Source of the DNA: Candidatus Pantoea varia
Lineage (GTDB): Bacteria > Pseudomonadota > Gammaproteobacteria > Enterobacterales > Enterobacteriaceae
Assembly: GCF_900115075.1 (NCBI RefSeq)
Contig: NZ_FOVG01000001.1
Span: 372,001 to 436,000 of the forward strand
Direction: 5' to 3'
Length of the DNA: 64,000 bases
A model generated the notes under the pieces. The model saw only the letters and a list, made by a program, of their open reading frames with translations. It was not told where the DNA came from and made no database searches. A program made the position numbers and the translations under genes. This document shows, in pieces, positions 48,627 through 58,441 of this stretch. Within the stretch, counting starts at the first letter, position 1. Each line of letters opens with the position of its first letter.

Positions 48627-49844
48627 ATGGAAAGATTTGGTATTAAAACGTTTAAAATGAAAAATGGTGAGCGCTATTGCATTATAAAAAACAAGAAAAC
48701 AGGCATCCCGTTATTTTATCCATGTTTATTTATTACAACACAACTTAGAAATAGCAATGAATCGATAAAAACAATTGAGACTCAGGCAGGGTGTATTGCA
48801 CTTTTTTATCGGTTTCTTTTTATACGCAATATAGACATTGAAGAGCGAATTCAAACAGCCAGATTCCTGGATAACAACGAAATTGATCTTCTGCGCGATT
48901 TTGTCGGGAAGAGGATGAGAACTGCGAAAGTGACTAATATCAAAGATCATCATCCTGGAGTATGCAGTGCGACAAAGTACATACGGCTTACAACAATAGC
49001 AAAATATCTCGAATGGTTGTGTCAGCTAACTATCAAAAATATTGGCGACGGCTACAGGAAAATTTTCTACTTTGTGAACAAGATAAAAGCCAGAAGGCCG
49101 AAGATAAAATACAGAAATTCAGAAGGCAACGTTTATAAAACAATTGAAGAAGAAGACCTGGAAATCCTTCTTTCTGTTATTGATCCGCAATGTGAATTCA
49201 ATCCATTCGACAAAAAGGTTCGGCAGAGAAATCAGCTTATAGTCACGATATTACATTCATTAGGGATAAGGTGTGGAGAGTTATTGAACCTGAGAGTAGA
49301 AGATATTGATTTTGCGGCGCAAATGCTTTTCATAAGACGAAGGGCTGACAGTATTGAGGACACAAGAGTCAATCAGCCCCTCGTAAAAACGCTTGAAAGA
49401 AATTTACCCATGTCTGACGAACTTACCAGACTTCTCCATTCATATATTACAGGCGAAAGAAAAGCCAATATCAGAAAGAAAAAGCACGGATACCTTTTCA
49501 TTACTCACAAAGAAGGAGAGACACGTGGCGATCCTCTGTCCGTTCCTTCCTACCATAAGATCATTTACAGACTGAGAAGCATTGACTCAGGTTTAAGCCA
49601 GTTGACTGGACATAAGTTCAGACATACCTGGAACTATCTATTTTCGAAACTGATGGATGAAAGCACCGAGCATGTGAGTGAGGAGATGCAAGAGAAAATG
49701 CGTTCAAACCATATGGGGTGGGAGCCGGGTTCTGGAACAGCACAAACCTACAACAGACGATTTATTGTTAAGGAATCAGTAAAAGCAGCATTGCAACTCC
49801 AGGATAATATTTTTAAAAAGCGCAGTGGGGTGTCTTATGAATAA
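48627..49844 (+). CDS. Tyrosine recombinase, first of a trio
   Basis: 405 residues, phage-integrase-family recombinase. The C-terminal catalytic domain shows box I Arg (LHSLGIRCGELLNLRVEDID, Arg about 215), box II GHKFRHTW (His about 328, Arg about 331) and the nucleophile in TAQTYNRRF (Tyr about 375). The N-terminal 150 residues form a core-binding-like helical region. AAAGGAGAG precedes the ATG. It is the first gene of a four-gene operon with overlapping ends, which suggests that all products act as one complex on the element's ends. Confidence 0.88.
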   Translation: MERFGIKTFKMKNGERYCIIKNKKTGIPLFYPCLFITTQLRNSNESIKTIETQAGCIALFYRFLFIRNIDIEERIQTARFLDNNEIDLLRDFVGKRMRTAKVTNIKDHHPGVCSATKYIRLTTIAKYLEWLCQLTIKNIGDGYRKIFYFVNKIKARRPKIKYRNSEGNVYKTIEEEDLEILLSVIDPQCEFNPFDKKVRQRNQLIVTILHSLGIRCGELLNLRVEDIDFAAQMLFIRRRADSIEDTRVNQPLVKTLERNLPMSDELTRLLHSYITGERKANIRKKKHGYLFITHKEGETRGDPLSVPSYHKIIYRLRSIDSGLSQLTGHKFRHTWNYLFSKLMDESTEHVSEEMQEKMRSNHMGWEPGSGTAQTYNRRFIVKESVKAALQLQDNIFKKRSGVSYE

Positions 49845-51357
49845 ATTAAAGGTTCTGAACGCGCATAGAGATATCTTATATGCAAAAAACGAAAGTTACA
49901 CATTCGGGTTGGATGATGAATTCTGGGAGCTAAGTAGAAATATAAAATTGAATGTAGGTGAGGCCACTGAGAAGTTATCAGAAAATCTCAGGTACGGTTA
50001 TGTGAATACACTAAAATATTTCGCAGAAGAAATCAGCCCCGGCTCTGTTAAGCAAATTAACCGGGTTTTTATGAAGTTAATTTCAGTTATGAGCTTTGAT
50101 ACATTAGATGAAGCCGTAATGTTAACAACAAAATCAAATGATAAGTTCTCAAACCAGGATATCATTTGTTTAAGGATCCTGATTAAAAAATGGTATGAAT
50201 TAGGTTTTAAGGGGGTTACCAAAAGCTGTGTAGACCTCGTTGATAACTGGACGATTAAAGACAATAAAAAAGGTGAGGTTGTTAAAAGACGAGACCCTTA
50301 CCAGGGGCCTCTGACAGACATGGAGTTTGATAACTTTTACGATGCCGTCTCACGTGCATACCAGAAGGGTACAATATCCTATTCTGATCTGGCAATGGCT
50401 TTAATCACTATTCACACGGGCAGAAGAAGTTTACAAATCACACAGATAAAAACGAAAGATATCATAAAAGAAAGAGCCATAAACGAATGCTATATAAATA
50501 TCCCCAGAATAAAGCAAGGTGAGAAGTATAGAGCTTCATTCAGGCGATTCAGAATTACAGATGAATTATTCAACATATTTAAAGAGCAGGCACGTATTGT
50601 TTCTGAGAGTTTTAGCAAGCAGCTCGGTAGAAAACTATCTGAGAAGGAGATATTAGAATTACCTTTGTTTGTCTGTCAGGAAAGACTTGAGGGGGTTGTT
50701 GAGGGTGAGAATTTACATGAGATTCTTTCTTCAGACAGACTTCATGCCTATGCGATGAAGTGTACTCAAACGCTCAAAAGAATAGCTATAACAGAGGACG
50801 TGATTTCGGAAAGGACGGGTGAAGTAATAAATATGAATGCCAGGCGGTTTCGCTATACGTTAGGTACCCGGCTTGCCAGAGAAGGTTATGGAGAAGTCGT
50901 TATAGGAGAATTACTGGATCATTCCACTTTAATGTATACAGGTGTTTATGTTCAGTCAGGCCCAGATAGTTTAAATAAAATCGAAGATGCCGTTTCCGTT
51001 GAGCTTAGCTACTACGCAAAGATGTTTCAGGGAGTACTGATTAACAAAAGTGAGGATAAATATCCCGGCGGCAACATCAGAATCAATACTGGTGAAAAGT
51101 CAGGGCAATGCGCCAGTTGCAAATCCTGCACAGCATGTGTCCCCATACCTTGTTACACCTGCATGCATTTCAGACCTTTTGTTGAAGGACCGCATGAAAA
51201 ACTACTTGAATACTTACTTAATGAGCGTAACAGGATTCAGTGCATAGTGGCTGATCCCATGACTACACAAATACTGGACAGGACAATTATTGCAGTTTCA
51301 GAGGTGATAAATAAGTGCAAAGAATTTAAATCAAACCCGGAGGTGTTAAATGGATAA
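49837..51357 (+). CDS. Tyrosine recombinase, second of a trio, with C-terminal cysteine cluster
   Basis: 506 residues from ATG 49837, which overlaps the previous gene by 8 bases; a GTG 4 codons earlier is the alternative. The catalytic Arg is in HTGRRSLQ (about 195), and box II reads NARRFRYTLGTRL, so the usual His is Arg while the second Arg is kept. Then LLDHSTLMYTGVY carries box III His and the Tyr (about 370). The tail has six Cys in CASCKSCTACVPIPCYTC, a likely metal-binding module not usual in phage integrases. It may be a partner with altered chemistry. Confidence 0.85.
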   Translation: MNKLKVLNAHRDILYAKNESYTFGLDDEFWELSRNIKLNVGEATEKLSENLRYGYVNTLKYFAEEISPGSVKQINRVFMKLISVMSFDTLDEAVMLTTKSNDKFSNQDIICLRILIKKWYELGFKGVTKSCVDLVDNWTIKDNKKGEVVKRRDPYQGPLTDMEFDNFYDAVSRAYQKGTISYSDLAMALITIHTGRRSLQITQIKTKDIIKERAINECYINIPRIKQGEKYRASFRRFRITDELFNIFKEQARIVSESFSKQLGRKLSEKEILELPLFVCQERLEGVVEGENLHEILSSDRLHAYAMKCTQTLKRIAITEDVISERTGEVINMNARRFRYTLGTRLAREGYGEVVIGELLDHSTLMYTGVYVQSGPDSLNKIEDAVSVELSYYAKMFQGVLINKSEDKYPGGNIRINTGEKSGQCASCKSCTACVPIPCYTCMHFRPFVEGPHEKLLEYLLNERNRIQCIVADPMTTQILDRTIIAVSEVINKCKEFKSNPEVLNG

Positions 51358-53182
51358 TATTAAAAATGACAAGATTAGAGTACTCGAAACGCGCAGGGAA
51401 AAATATTGCGCGCAGAAAATAGATGATTTTGTGAGCTACTGTCGGTTCACTCTTAATAAAAACGACCTTGTGAGCTGGGAGGAGGTTAACTGGGCAAAAG
51501 TTTTCCTTTTTACTAAAACCCCTGTCAAAGGCGTTAAAAAAAGCTCTGTTATTGTAAATGAGCCATTAGACAAGAATTTCATTGAGTTCGCTAAAAGCTA
51601 TGTCCTTTACCAGTACATGAATGGAGGCAGGAAAATCAATCAGCGTCTGAATATCGTTTTCAGAACACTTGAGGCAGCCCTCTTGCAGGTCAATGGGCGG
51701 AGTCATATTCAGTACGTTAATCTCACTGTTCTGGACCAGTGCGTTGTCACCTTAAGAAGCGCATACAACAAAGCAGTAGCGCATGCCTGCGGTAAAGTAC
51801 TGGAGGGACTGGTTTCATTTCTCAGAGAAAAAGAATTCCTGATCATGCAGTCACTGCTCTGGAAGAGTCCACTCAGAGCGCAGGAAGCAAGCAACAGGCT
51901 TACTAAAACTGCACAAGAGGCTCGTGAGGCGAAGTTACCTGACGAAGAATCGTTGAATGCTATCGCTGAAATCTTCGCACTTCCAGACGATCAGCTTTCA
52001 GAAATGGATGTGTTCGTAAGCTCTGTCTTTGCGTTGCTTATGTGTGCACCTTCCAGAGTAACAGAAATCCTGACGCTCCCTGCGGATTGTGAAATCCGTG
52101 AGGCGGACAGAGAAGGAAAGCTGAGATATGGGCTAAGATTCTATTCCGAAAAAGGCTTTGGTGGAAATGTGAAATGGATACCAGAAGTCATGGTCCCGGT
52201 TGCTGAGATAGCGATCAGGAGGTTGAGGACTCTTTCAGAAAACGCCCGGACATATGCCAGAGAGATTGAGATTTCTGGTGAGGACCGTGAGCTTCACCCA
52301 GACTTCCCCTGGTACGATAAAGAAAAGAACATTCGATACAGCAACGCACTATGTCTTCTGTTCCGGTATCAGCTCAGTGCAAGTTTAACGACGCAAAGAT
52401 CTCTTTTCAGACCAACTGCCACTATGGTTAGCACCAGTCTGGGAAGCACTGAATATCGTCGGAGTCACTCAATTACAACGATTTTTGACAGGCACGGCTA
52501 CAAAGGGTCAATGGGGAATAACCTTTCACTCAGAAGTCATCAGGCAAGACACTTACTTAATACGATTGCACAACGTGGTGGGCTTGGAGATTTTGAACTA
52601 GCCAAGTGGTCAGGACGAGTGAGGGAGACACAAAACAGGACCTATAACCACGTCAGCCAGGAAGAGAAGGTCCAAGAGTCAGTTAAGCATGGTGTTCAGA
52701 ATATTGGCATTAAACCAGAAAACACCACCCCAAGAGCTATAGCAAACCCTTCATGGCGTATTGATGTCAAAGATACAGGCCACGCAGCCATTCACGTGAC
52801 AGAGTTCGGCTACTGCACTCATGACTACGTAATCTCTCCGTGTACGAAGTTCAGGGACTGTATCAATTGCAGCAATCATGTGTGCGTGAAAGGGGACAAA
52901 GACTCGCTAGGCAGGCTGGAAGCTACTGCGGCATACACAGAGCAGCTTATTGAAAAGGCAAAGGTTGACATGGAAGACGAGGAGTACGGGGCTGACAAGT
53001 GGGCGGCCTATCACGAAAAAACGCAAGCTAGACTTCTGGATTTGATAGCGCTACTCAAAAGCAAAAATCTTGAGGATGGGGCGTTGGTAAGACTGGAGGG
53101 TGATGATTTTACACATATGAAAAATCTCACTGGCGTGAGCAGGAATGAACTGATTGGAAATGAAAGGACAAATCATAATTAA
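51350..53182 (+). CDS. Tyrosine recombinase, third of a trio (large)
   Basis: 610 residues, longer than ordinary integrases. Box I is APSRVTEILTLPADC (Arg about 236). Box II is RSHQARHLLNT (His about 397, Arg about 400). Box III His is replaced in AKWSGRVRE. The Tyr lies in NRTYNHVSQEE (about 432). The C-terminal part holds spaced Cys/His (CTHDYVISPCTKFRDCINCS) like a zinc ribbon, and a coiled end. GGAGGTG precedes the ATG, which overlaps the second recombinase by 8 bases. By size and cysteine tail it resembles the large member of recombinase-trio elements. Confidence 0.85.
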   Translation: MDNIKNDKIRVLETRREKYCAQKIDDFVSYCRFTLNKNDLVSWEEVNWAKVFLFTKTPVKGVKKSSVIVNEPLDKNFIEFAKSYVLYQYMNGGRKINQRLNIVFRTLEAALLQVNGRSHIQYVNLTVLDQCVVTLRSAYNKAVAHACGKVLEGLVSFLREKEFLIMQSLLWKSPLRAQEASNRLTKTAQEAREAKLPDEESLNAIAEIFALPDDQLSEMDVFVSSVFALLMCAPSRVTEILTLPADCEIREADREGKLRYGLRFYSEKGFGGNVKWIPEVMVPVAEIAIRRLRTLSENARTYAREIEISGEDRELHPDFPWYDKEKNIRYSNALCLLFRYQLSASLTTQRSLFRPTATMVSTSLGSTEYRRSHSITTIFDRHGYKGSMGNNLSLRSHQARHLLNTIAQRGGLGDFELAKWSGRVRETQNRTYNHVSQEEKVQESVKHGVQNIGIKPENTTPRAIANPSWRIDVKDTGHAAIHVTEFGYCTHDYVISPCTKFRDCINCSNHVCVKGDKDSLGRLEATAAYTEQLIEKAKVDMEDEEYGADKWAAYHEKTQARLLDLIALLKSKNLEDGALVRLEGDDFTHMKNLTGVSRNELIGNERTNHN

Positions 53183-53194
53183 AAGGAGAGTCAT

Positions 53195-53614
53195 ATGGCT
53201 AAACATTTAGATAATAAAGATATCAGCATAATTAAAAACACAATAGCAGGTTGGGACAGTGAGAAGTCAGGTAAGCTTTCATGGGAATATCTTTGTGACA
53301 GGCTTGAACCTCTGATTGGTAAGCGACCAACCCGTCAGTCACTGGGGCTTCACAAAGATATTGTCATGGCTTTCAATATTAAGAAGAAAAATATTAAGTC
53401 TGGAAACGATGAAGAAAAACGGCCAGCTAATTTGAAAATGGCCTCACAGCGTATCAGTAATCTCGAATTCAAAAATAAAGTACTGGCAGAAGAGATCAGG
53501 AGTCTGGAAGAGAGGTTTGTTGTATGGCAGTTCAATGCTACAAATCACGGAATCAGTTTTGAACAACTTAATAATGGGTTGCCCAAGATAGACAGGGAAA
53601 CCAATGCTGATTAA
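53195..53614 (+). CDS. Small coiled-coil accessory protein of the recombinase operon
   Basis: 139 residues, 12 bases after the third recombinase, with AAGGAGAG at good spacing. The first half contains SWEYLCDRLEPLIGKRPTRQ, a possible small helix-turn-helix, and residues about 75-110 form a coiled coil (ASQRISNLEFKNKVLAEEIR). Its place and size match the non-catalytic third component of Tn554-type (TnpC) and other multi-recombinase elements. Alternatively it could be GmtX-like. The role is inferred from position. Confidence 0.7.
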   Translation: MAKHLDNKDISIIKNTIAGWDSEKSGKLSWEYLCDRLEPLIGKRPTRQSLGLHKDIVMAFNIKKKNIKSGNDEEKRPANLKMASQRISNLEFKNKVLAEEIRSLEERFVVWQFNATNHGISFEQLNNGLPKIDRETNAD

Positions 53615-53708
53615 ATATTTAGTTGCGCAGATATTGCGCAATTAAAATTATATGTTATCTTGTATATACAACCAAGGAGTGGTTGATCATTTTGCAAGGA
53701 TGCAATCT

Positions 53709-54119
53709 ATGAAAAATACAGACGCGCTTTCAAAGGATGAAAAGCTACTTTTGCTTTTGCAAATGTTCATTGAAAGATTAAAAAAATCAGGTTTTGCACA
53801 GGACAAGATAATTAGATATATCTGGCTATTCTGTGTCGGCTACTACATTAAGTACTACCTTCCTCAATCTAAAACAGATCTTGCAGATCGTTTTACAATT
53901 ATATCTATGCTTTCAAACGCTCTAAAATCGAGTTCTCCAAGAATCATTCAGCACCTTGGCTATGAACATGAGATCACGTTTTTTTTTCGCTTTATGATTC
54001 ATTATACAATTGATAATGAGGAAGAGGCTGAGAGTATATATCGTGAAGAACGTGTTAAATATGAAAAAGCAATACTTTTAGCGAAAGTAGCAGAAATGAG
54101 AAGAAGGCGTAAGAGGTGA
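53709..54119 (+). CDS. Hypothetical protein after the recombinase operon (136 residues)
   Basis: The start at ATG 53709 has AAGGA 8 bases upstream; ATG 53700 and an earlier start are possible. It is helical, with a Tyr/Trp-rich stretch IIRYIWLFCVGYYIKYYLPQ and a strongly basic end (MRRRRKR). It lies 95 bases after the coiled-coil gene, and the two may share the recombinase transcript. It is tail-to-tail with the CHAT gene. No family is recognised. Confidence 0.6.
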   Translation: MKNTDALSKDEKLLLLLQMFIERLKKSGFAQDKIIRYIWLFCVGYYIKYYLPQSKTDLADRFTIISMLSNALKSSSPRIIQHLGYEHEITFFFRFMIHYTIDNEEEAESIYREERVKYEKAILLAKVAEMRRRRKR

Positions 54120-54200
54120 ATAGTTTGATGGCGTTATAAAAATTTTTTCCTTGAGTTTATACTGAATAAATAGTGCTTTTTATCGATTTTATTTATAAAA

Positions 54201-54227
54201 TTACCCCCCCCTTGTGGAGGGGGGTAA
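54201..54227. terminator. Terminator between the recombinase-side genes and the CHAT gene
   Basis: The stem TTACCCCCC / GGGGGGTAA with a 9-base loop is followed on the minus strand by TTTTATAAATAAAAT. It lies in the gap between convergent genes and mainly serves the CHAT gene. Confidence 0.75.
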
Positions 54228-54245
54228 GGTGCATCTATTAGATTC

Positions 54246-57200
54246 TTATTTTTTTCTTAGAAAAGCATCTCCATATACAGTCATAGCAAGTGCATATTGA
54301 GGACTTCTCCCTAAATTTACGCCTATTATATCATTTGCCTTTTTTGTTGCTTCAAACAATGATGCGCCTGCATCCCATTCTGTTAAGAAAGGTTCTAGCC
54401 AATTATAAGAAACCTTAACATCTAATGGCCATGGTGATGCAATAACAGCTCTTACTCCTTTTTTCAGTAATAATTTTGGGAGCCCTACTGTAGTGTTACT
54501 CCAAGGATTTTTATCGATTCGGCCTCCACTACATACAAATAGAATAACAACGTCAGAATCTGCTAGCGCGTTTGCCACAGAGTTAGGTGATTCAACTAAC
54601 GTATCCTCATCGCTAATACGATGGATGTAACGGCCTCCGGTCATTAAATCACCGTGGGCAACAATTATAGAAATTTCTGCATTTCGGAGATCGGGTAATT
54701 TCTGAACCGTGTCTAAAGAGAAACCAAAGTCCTTAAATGTTCCTTCTAGTCTTTGCAACGCGGCACCCATTGTGCCTCCTTCGGTTCCCTCCTGGTATGA
54801 GATCCATGCTTTTCTAAGATGTTTATTCAGGTGGCGATTTTCATGTATTATTGCTAACCATGACAACGATGGAGCCATTGCAATTTCAGAATGATAACCA
54901 ATAAAATCTTGCATGCCGTCAGTTTCAATTTTAACTAATGAAAGATTGAATGTTAACTGCTGCAATTCAGGCTCCGCAATAACGAGCAATTTTCTAGCTA
55001 ATGGCAAACGGATGTCCAAAGATTCCATTGCCGCAAAGAACTCATTGTTACCATCGGCTGTGTCAATAATTCCGTATCGATGAGGATAAGTTTCGAGCCA
55101 TGTCAACATCCGATCTTTGAAAGTGGTTAGATATCCTGGTTGTTTAACACGATAAATATTCTTTTCAGATACATGCACTACAACGAGTTCCCCAGTTGTA
55201 TCAAGTCCTAAAAAAACCACATCTGCGCCTAAGGCATTTAATGAGTAAGCATATTGTTCAGGCCAGTCATGCTCAAGTGGAACACTGCGAGGGACCATTG
55301 AAACAGCATGATCAGCGAGAATTTCAATAGCTAGAGCATTTTCAGAAGCTTTACGAGGGGCATCAGTTGGCGAATTCAGTAAGCGGCGTGCAGCTACAGA
55401 TATAACAGCATAATCATTTGGAACATCAGAACTATAAGAGGATCTTTCAATAAGATTGAATTGCCGAGTGATTGCAACCGCTGTAGGTTCATTCTCTGCT
55501 ACGGTAGAAATAAATTCTGCAACATTTTCACCTAATAATTCAAGGCCTCGATTCAATATATTTTGTGTTTGAGTAGGTATAATAATTTGAAAATGTAAAG
55601 CTTGCTGGACAGCTTGGCTTAAAAGGACGATCAGAGGCATCAAAGCGCTTCTGTCATCTAAGGCGTTTTCGCAACTATAAGTTAAACGATCCATCATCTT
55701 AGTAATTATTACAGGGTCTTGACTTTCAGAAGCACTGAAATTTATACTTTCTTCTAGTGAAATAATTCTTGGATCATACTCTGGATCTATACCAAGGCTA
55801 GTCATTAGTTTACTCAATAAGGGTAGTAAATTACGTGCCTGATCCAGCAAACCAAGATCTCGCAAAATTCGACTTGCAGTAAATATTTCTTGCCATAAAT
55901 CCGATGGAGTAGTTGGACCTTTTGTAGCAAAAGCGCATGCGAGAGCATAAAGTGCTTGGAGAGGATCTTTACAGCGCTGATAAATATCCGCATATGCCAA
56001 CCATGACAAACGTTTGCGCTCAGTATTTCTTAGCCCTAATAGTAAAGCCTGCTCGGCTAAATTTCTCGCTTGCTGATATCGGAATGATATTGCCTGATGC
56101 CCACCTAAAAGGCGTAATACTTTAAGATCCGTATTTATTTCATTTTTAGCGTGGGGAGCTAATGCACAAACTAACGATACAAGTTTCTCCATAAATTTGA
56201 GGTCTACATCCTCTTTCTTGGGAGCGCTAAAGTTAATCAATCTACAAACGAGTCGGATTAAATTATCTGGATCTTCAACCATTCCACTGGGTAATATCGT
56301 AACTCCATATTCAATTACATGCTGCTCGTCAAGCCAAGTTAATGCTTTTTGTAAATCATCTTCTAATTTTGTACCACCAAAATTTTCATCCTCATAACTT
56401 TCAATGTTATTTTCATGTTGATTTTCGCTTAAATTTGAAATTTCATGTATTTGTCTATTTGCTATATCCAATAGGGTGAGTGTAATTGCAGGTATGCCTA
56501 TTTTTCCACAGGATTCAACCGATAAAAATTCAATAATCCGTGTGCGAGTTAGATCATCATTCGGATAATGAGCAAGATAATGGATTATAGATTTGAGTAA
56601 TGTACTATAATAATCGTATTCTTCAGGTGGGATTATATCATTTAGGACCATCTTTCGCATTGATGTCAATAAAATTTGAGTGGCTTGACGACCATATAAA
56701 TATGAGTTAGTTAAAAGCTTGGCTACATCAGCGGCATCTCGAGGTTTTCCAACTAGATTTGCATGAGTGCAGCAACATATAGCAGCAAGCTCTGCCCATT
56801 CTCTTCCCCAAGAGTTTGCAGTCCCAACTATCTCTGAATAGTTAGGATAGTCAGAGAAAATTTCAGTTTGAATAGTTAAATGATAATCTCTAAAACCAAC
56901 TGTAGTAAAAAGTTTATCTCTTTGTTTTAAATATAATTGGCAATTCATTAATAAGCGGCGATCACGGTTCTCTCTGAGTGATTCGGAATTTGGAAAAAGC
57001 CTCTCCATAGCTATATCGTAAACTTCAATCAGAGAATTGTTGCAAATATCCATTGCTAGATCTAATGCCTTTTCGAGCCAGTTTTGTGCCGCAAGTCCTG
57101 CGACATCTTTAGGTAAGAAAAGGTTTGTTAATTTTTCATTATCTGCTTGATATGCTATTGACGCAAGCTGAACCAATGTTTCTTTATTCCAGTCGTCATA

Positions 57201-58052
57201 ATGGTCAATACAAATATTAAGAATTCTATTAGTTTCTTCATCATTTTTTGCTCTGGAATTAAGTTGAGCGAGCAAGTGTAAACGATTTGTTTCAGGTAAG
57301 TTTAAACTTTCAAGCTCTGATTCAACCTCTCTGACCATCCCCCCCATTATTTGAGTGACCCAACGCTGTGCATACTGATCAACGATAGATTTTTTGTCAT
57401 TTTTAAAGGATAAACATGTGACATAGCATTCGTCGATACTACATATAGCTTCATTATTTTTGATACTTAAGACACAACTATCATCAACGTGTACTACCGC
57501 ATAACTATTGTGATTTTTTATTTCAGACATTATTTGTTGGCATATTGAAACTACATGCTGTATCCAAATATCTTGCGAGGTAAACACCAGCGAAAGGCCT
57601 GTTATAGGTCGAGCTGGAATATTGTTATCACGATATTTATTAATTTCAGGGATGGCAATAATTTTCTTAAATCCATTGTTTTTAACAAGATCAATAAGAC
57701 TTTGTGCATCTAATGATGAGCAATTAATAATAGTTATGGCATTCTCCATTGAAGAAATCTGCGATTCAGTGGGATCCATACTTGTATGCATTTTAATGCC
57801 GTATTTTAGTGCATCAATTACTGATTGATGCACTAATTCAGTTGCTATTGGTGGTGGTAAAATAACCAAAATGCCATCGAAAACTCCTTTTGGCAAGCCA
57901 GACCAGAGTGCAATTGGTATCCAGCCAATTACATCTTCAAAATTACCTCCTTGCACGACATCCATACTGCCTAGATTGAATCCAGATTCAAACAAAATCT
58001 TGGGATGGAATTCACGGGACTCTGAATTTGATGTATTAGTGAACGTACTCAT
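54246..58052 (-). CDS. Large CHAT-domain protein (caspase-like protease), candidate defence effector
   Basis: 1268 residues. The C-terminal region (about 1000-1268) is a CHAT caspase-fold peptidase: the catalytic His in SIIVAHGDLMTGGRYIH (about 1133) and Cys in VVILFVCSGGRIDKNPWSN (about 1174), then the typical GLPKLLLKKGVRAVIASPWP and a terminal GDAFL. The middle (about 260-900) is all-helical and looks like degenerate TPR repeats (QQARNLAEQALLLGLRNTER). The first 240 residues are a mixed alpha/beta domain with no known match. AGAGG precedes the ATG; the gene has its own terminator and is monocistronic. TPR-CHAT proteases act in bacterial immunity, for example in type III-E CRISPR and with gasdermins, but no CRISPR or gasdermin is seen here, so trigger and substrate are unknown. 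Confidence 0.85.
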   Translation of the reverse strand: MSTFTNTSNSESREFHPKILFESGFNLGSMDVVQGGNFEDVIGWIPIALWSGLPKGVFDGILVILPPPIATELVHQSVIDALKYGIKMHTSMDPTESQISSMENAITIINCSSLDAQSLIDLVKNNGFKKIIAIPEINKYRDNNIPARPITGLSLVFTSQDIWIQHVVSICQQIMSEIKNHNSYAVVHVDDSCVLSIKNNEAICSIDECYVTCLSFKNDKKSIVDQYAQRWVTQIMGGMVREVESELESLNLPETNRLHLLAQLNSRAKNDEETNRILNICIDHYDDWNKETLVQLASIAYQADNEKLTNLFLPKDVAGLAAQNWLEKALDLAMDICNNSLIEVYDIAMERLFPNSESLRENRDRRLLMNCQLYLKQRDKLFTTVGFRDYHLTIQTEIFSDYPNYSEIVGTANSWGREWAELAAICCCTHANLVGKPRDAADVAKLLTNSYLYGRQATQILLTSMRKMVLNDIIPPEEYDYYSTLLKSIIHYLAHYPNDDLTRTRIIEFLSVESCGKIGIPAITLTLLDIANRQIHEISNLSENQHENNIESYEDENFGGTKLEDDLQKALTWLDEQHVIEYGVTILPSGMVEDPDNLIRLVCRLINFSAPKKEDVDLKFMEKLVSLVCALAPHAKNEINTDLKVLRLLGGHQAISFRYQQARNLAEQALLLGLRNTERKRLSWLAYADIYQRCKDPLQALYALACAFATKGPTTPSDLWQEIFTASRILRDLGLLDQARNLLPLLSKLMTSLGIDPEYDPRIISLEESINFSASESQDPVIITKMMDRLTYSCENALDDRSALMPLIVLLSQAVQQALHFQIIIPTQTQNILNRGLELLGENVAEFISTVAENEPTAVAITRQFNLIERSSYSSDVPNDYAVISVAARRLLNSPTDAPRKASENALAIEILADHAVSMVPRSVPLEHDWPEQYAYSLNALGADVVFLGLDTTGELVVVHVSEKNIYRVKQPGYLTTFKDRMLTWLETYPHRYGIIDTADGNNEFFAAMESLDIRLPLARKLLVIAEPELQQLTFNLSLVKIETDGMQDFIGYHSEIAMAPSLSWLAIIHENRHLNKHLRKAWISYQEGTEGGTMGAALQRLEGTFKDFGFSLDTVQKLPDLRNAEISIIVAHGDLMTGGRYIHRISDEDTLVESPNSVANALADSDVVILFVCSGGRIDKNPWSNTTVGLPKLLLKKGVRAVIASPWPLDVKVSYNWLEPFLTEWDAGASLFEATKKANDIIGVNLGRSPQYALAMTVYGDAFLRKK

Positions 58053-58441
58053 ATAAACCTCTGTTTAAAGTTGATTTATCAAATAAATTATAAATTTATA
58101 ATGCTGCGTACACGTTATAAATTCAAATAGTGGGTTAATAAAAAAATCAATGTCATTTTATACTTTTTCATTGTATTAAAAATGGCACCTATGATGTGGT
58201 TTGATCCTCCTAAAGGAAAGTTTTTAAATTTCAATGTGTGCATTTAATTTTAATTAAAATCTATGAATAAATTAAATAACCTATAAGGAAAATGCAATGA
58301 AGTAGTAATGGCGTAATTAGTATTGTTTAGTGATAAATGTGTAAATAACTTATGTACTATCATACTTTTAAGTCTTCTTTAAGAGGTTTTAACATCCAAA
58401 TTATTTATGCATTGAAATCGTGAAAATTACACTTTTTACAT
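58053..58441. other. 389-bp AT-rich gap between hcp and the CHAT gene
   Basis: It lies upstream of the CHAT gene and downstream of hcp, both on the minus strand. The only ORFs are under 25 codons without convincing ribosome sites. It presumably contains the CHAT promoter. No hairpin terminator for hcp was found. Confidence 0.5.

Noticed and set aside
48627..53182. The recombinase trio as the integrase that inserted the island into tRNA-Pro
   Set aside because: tRNA-targeting integrases are single P4-type proteins adjacent to the tRNA; these genes lie 3.7 kb inside the island, have a different architecture, and the intact tRNA end is not in view.
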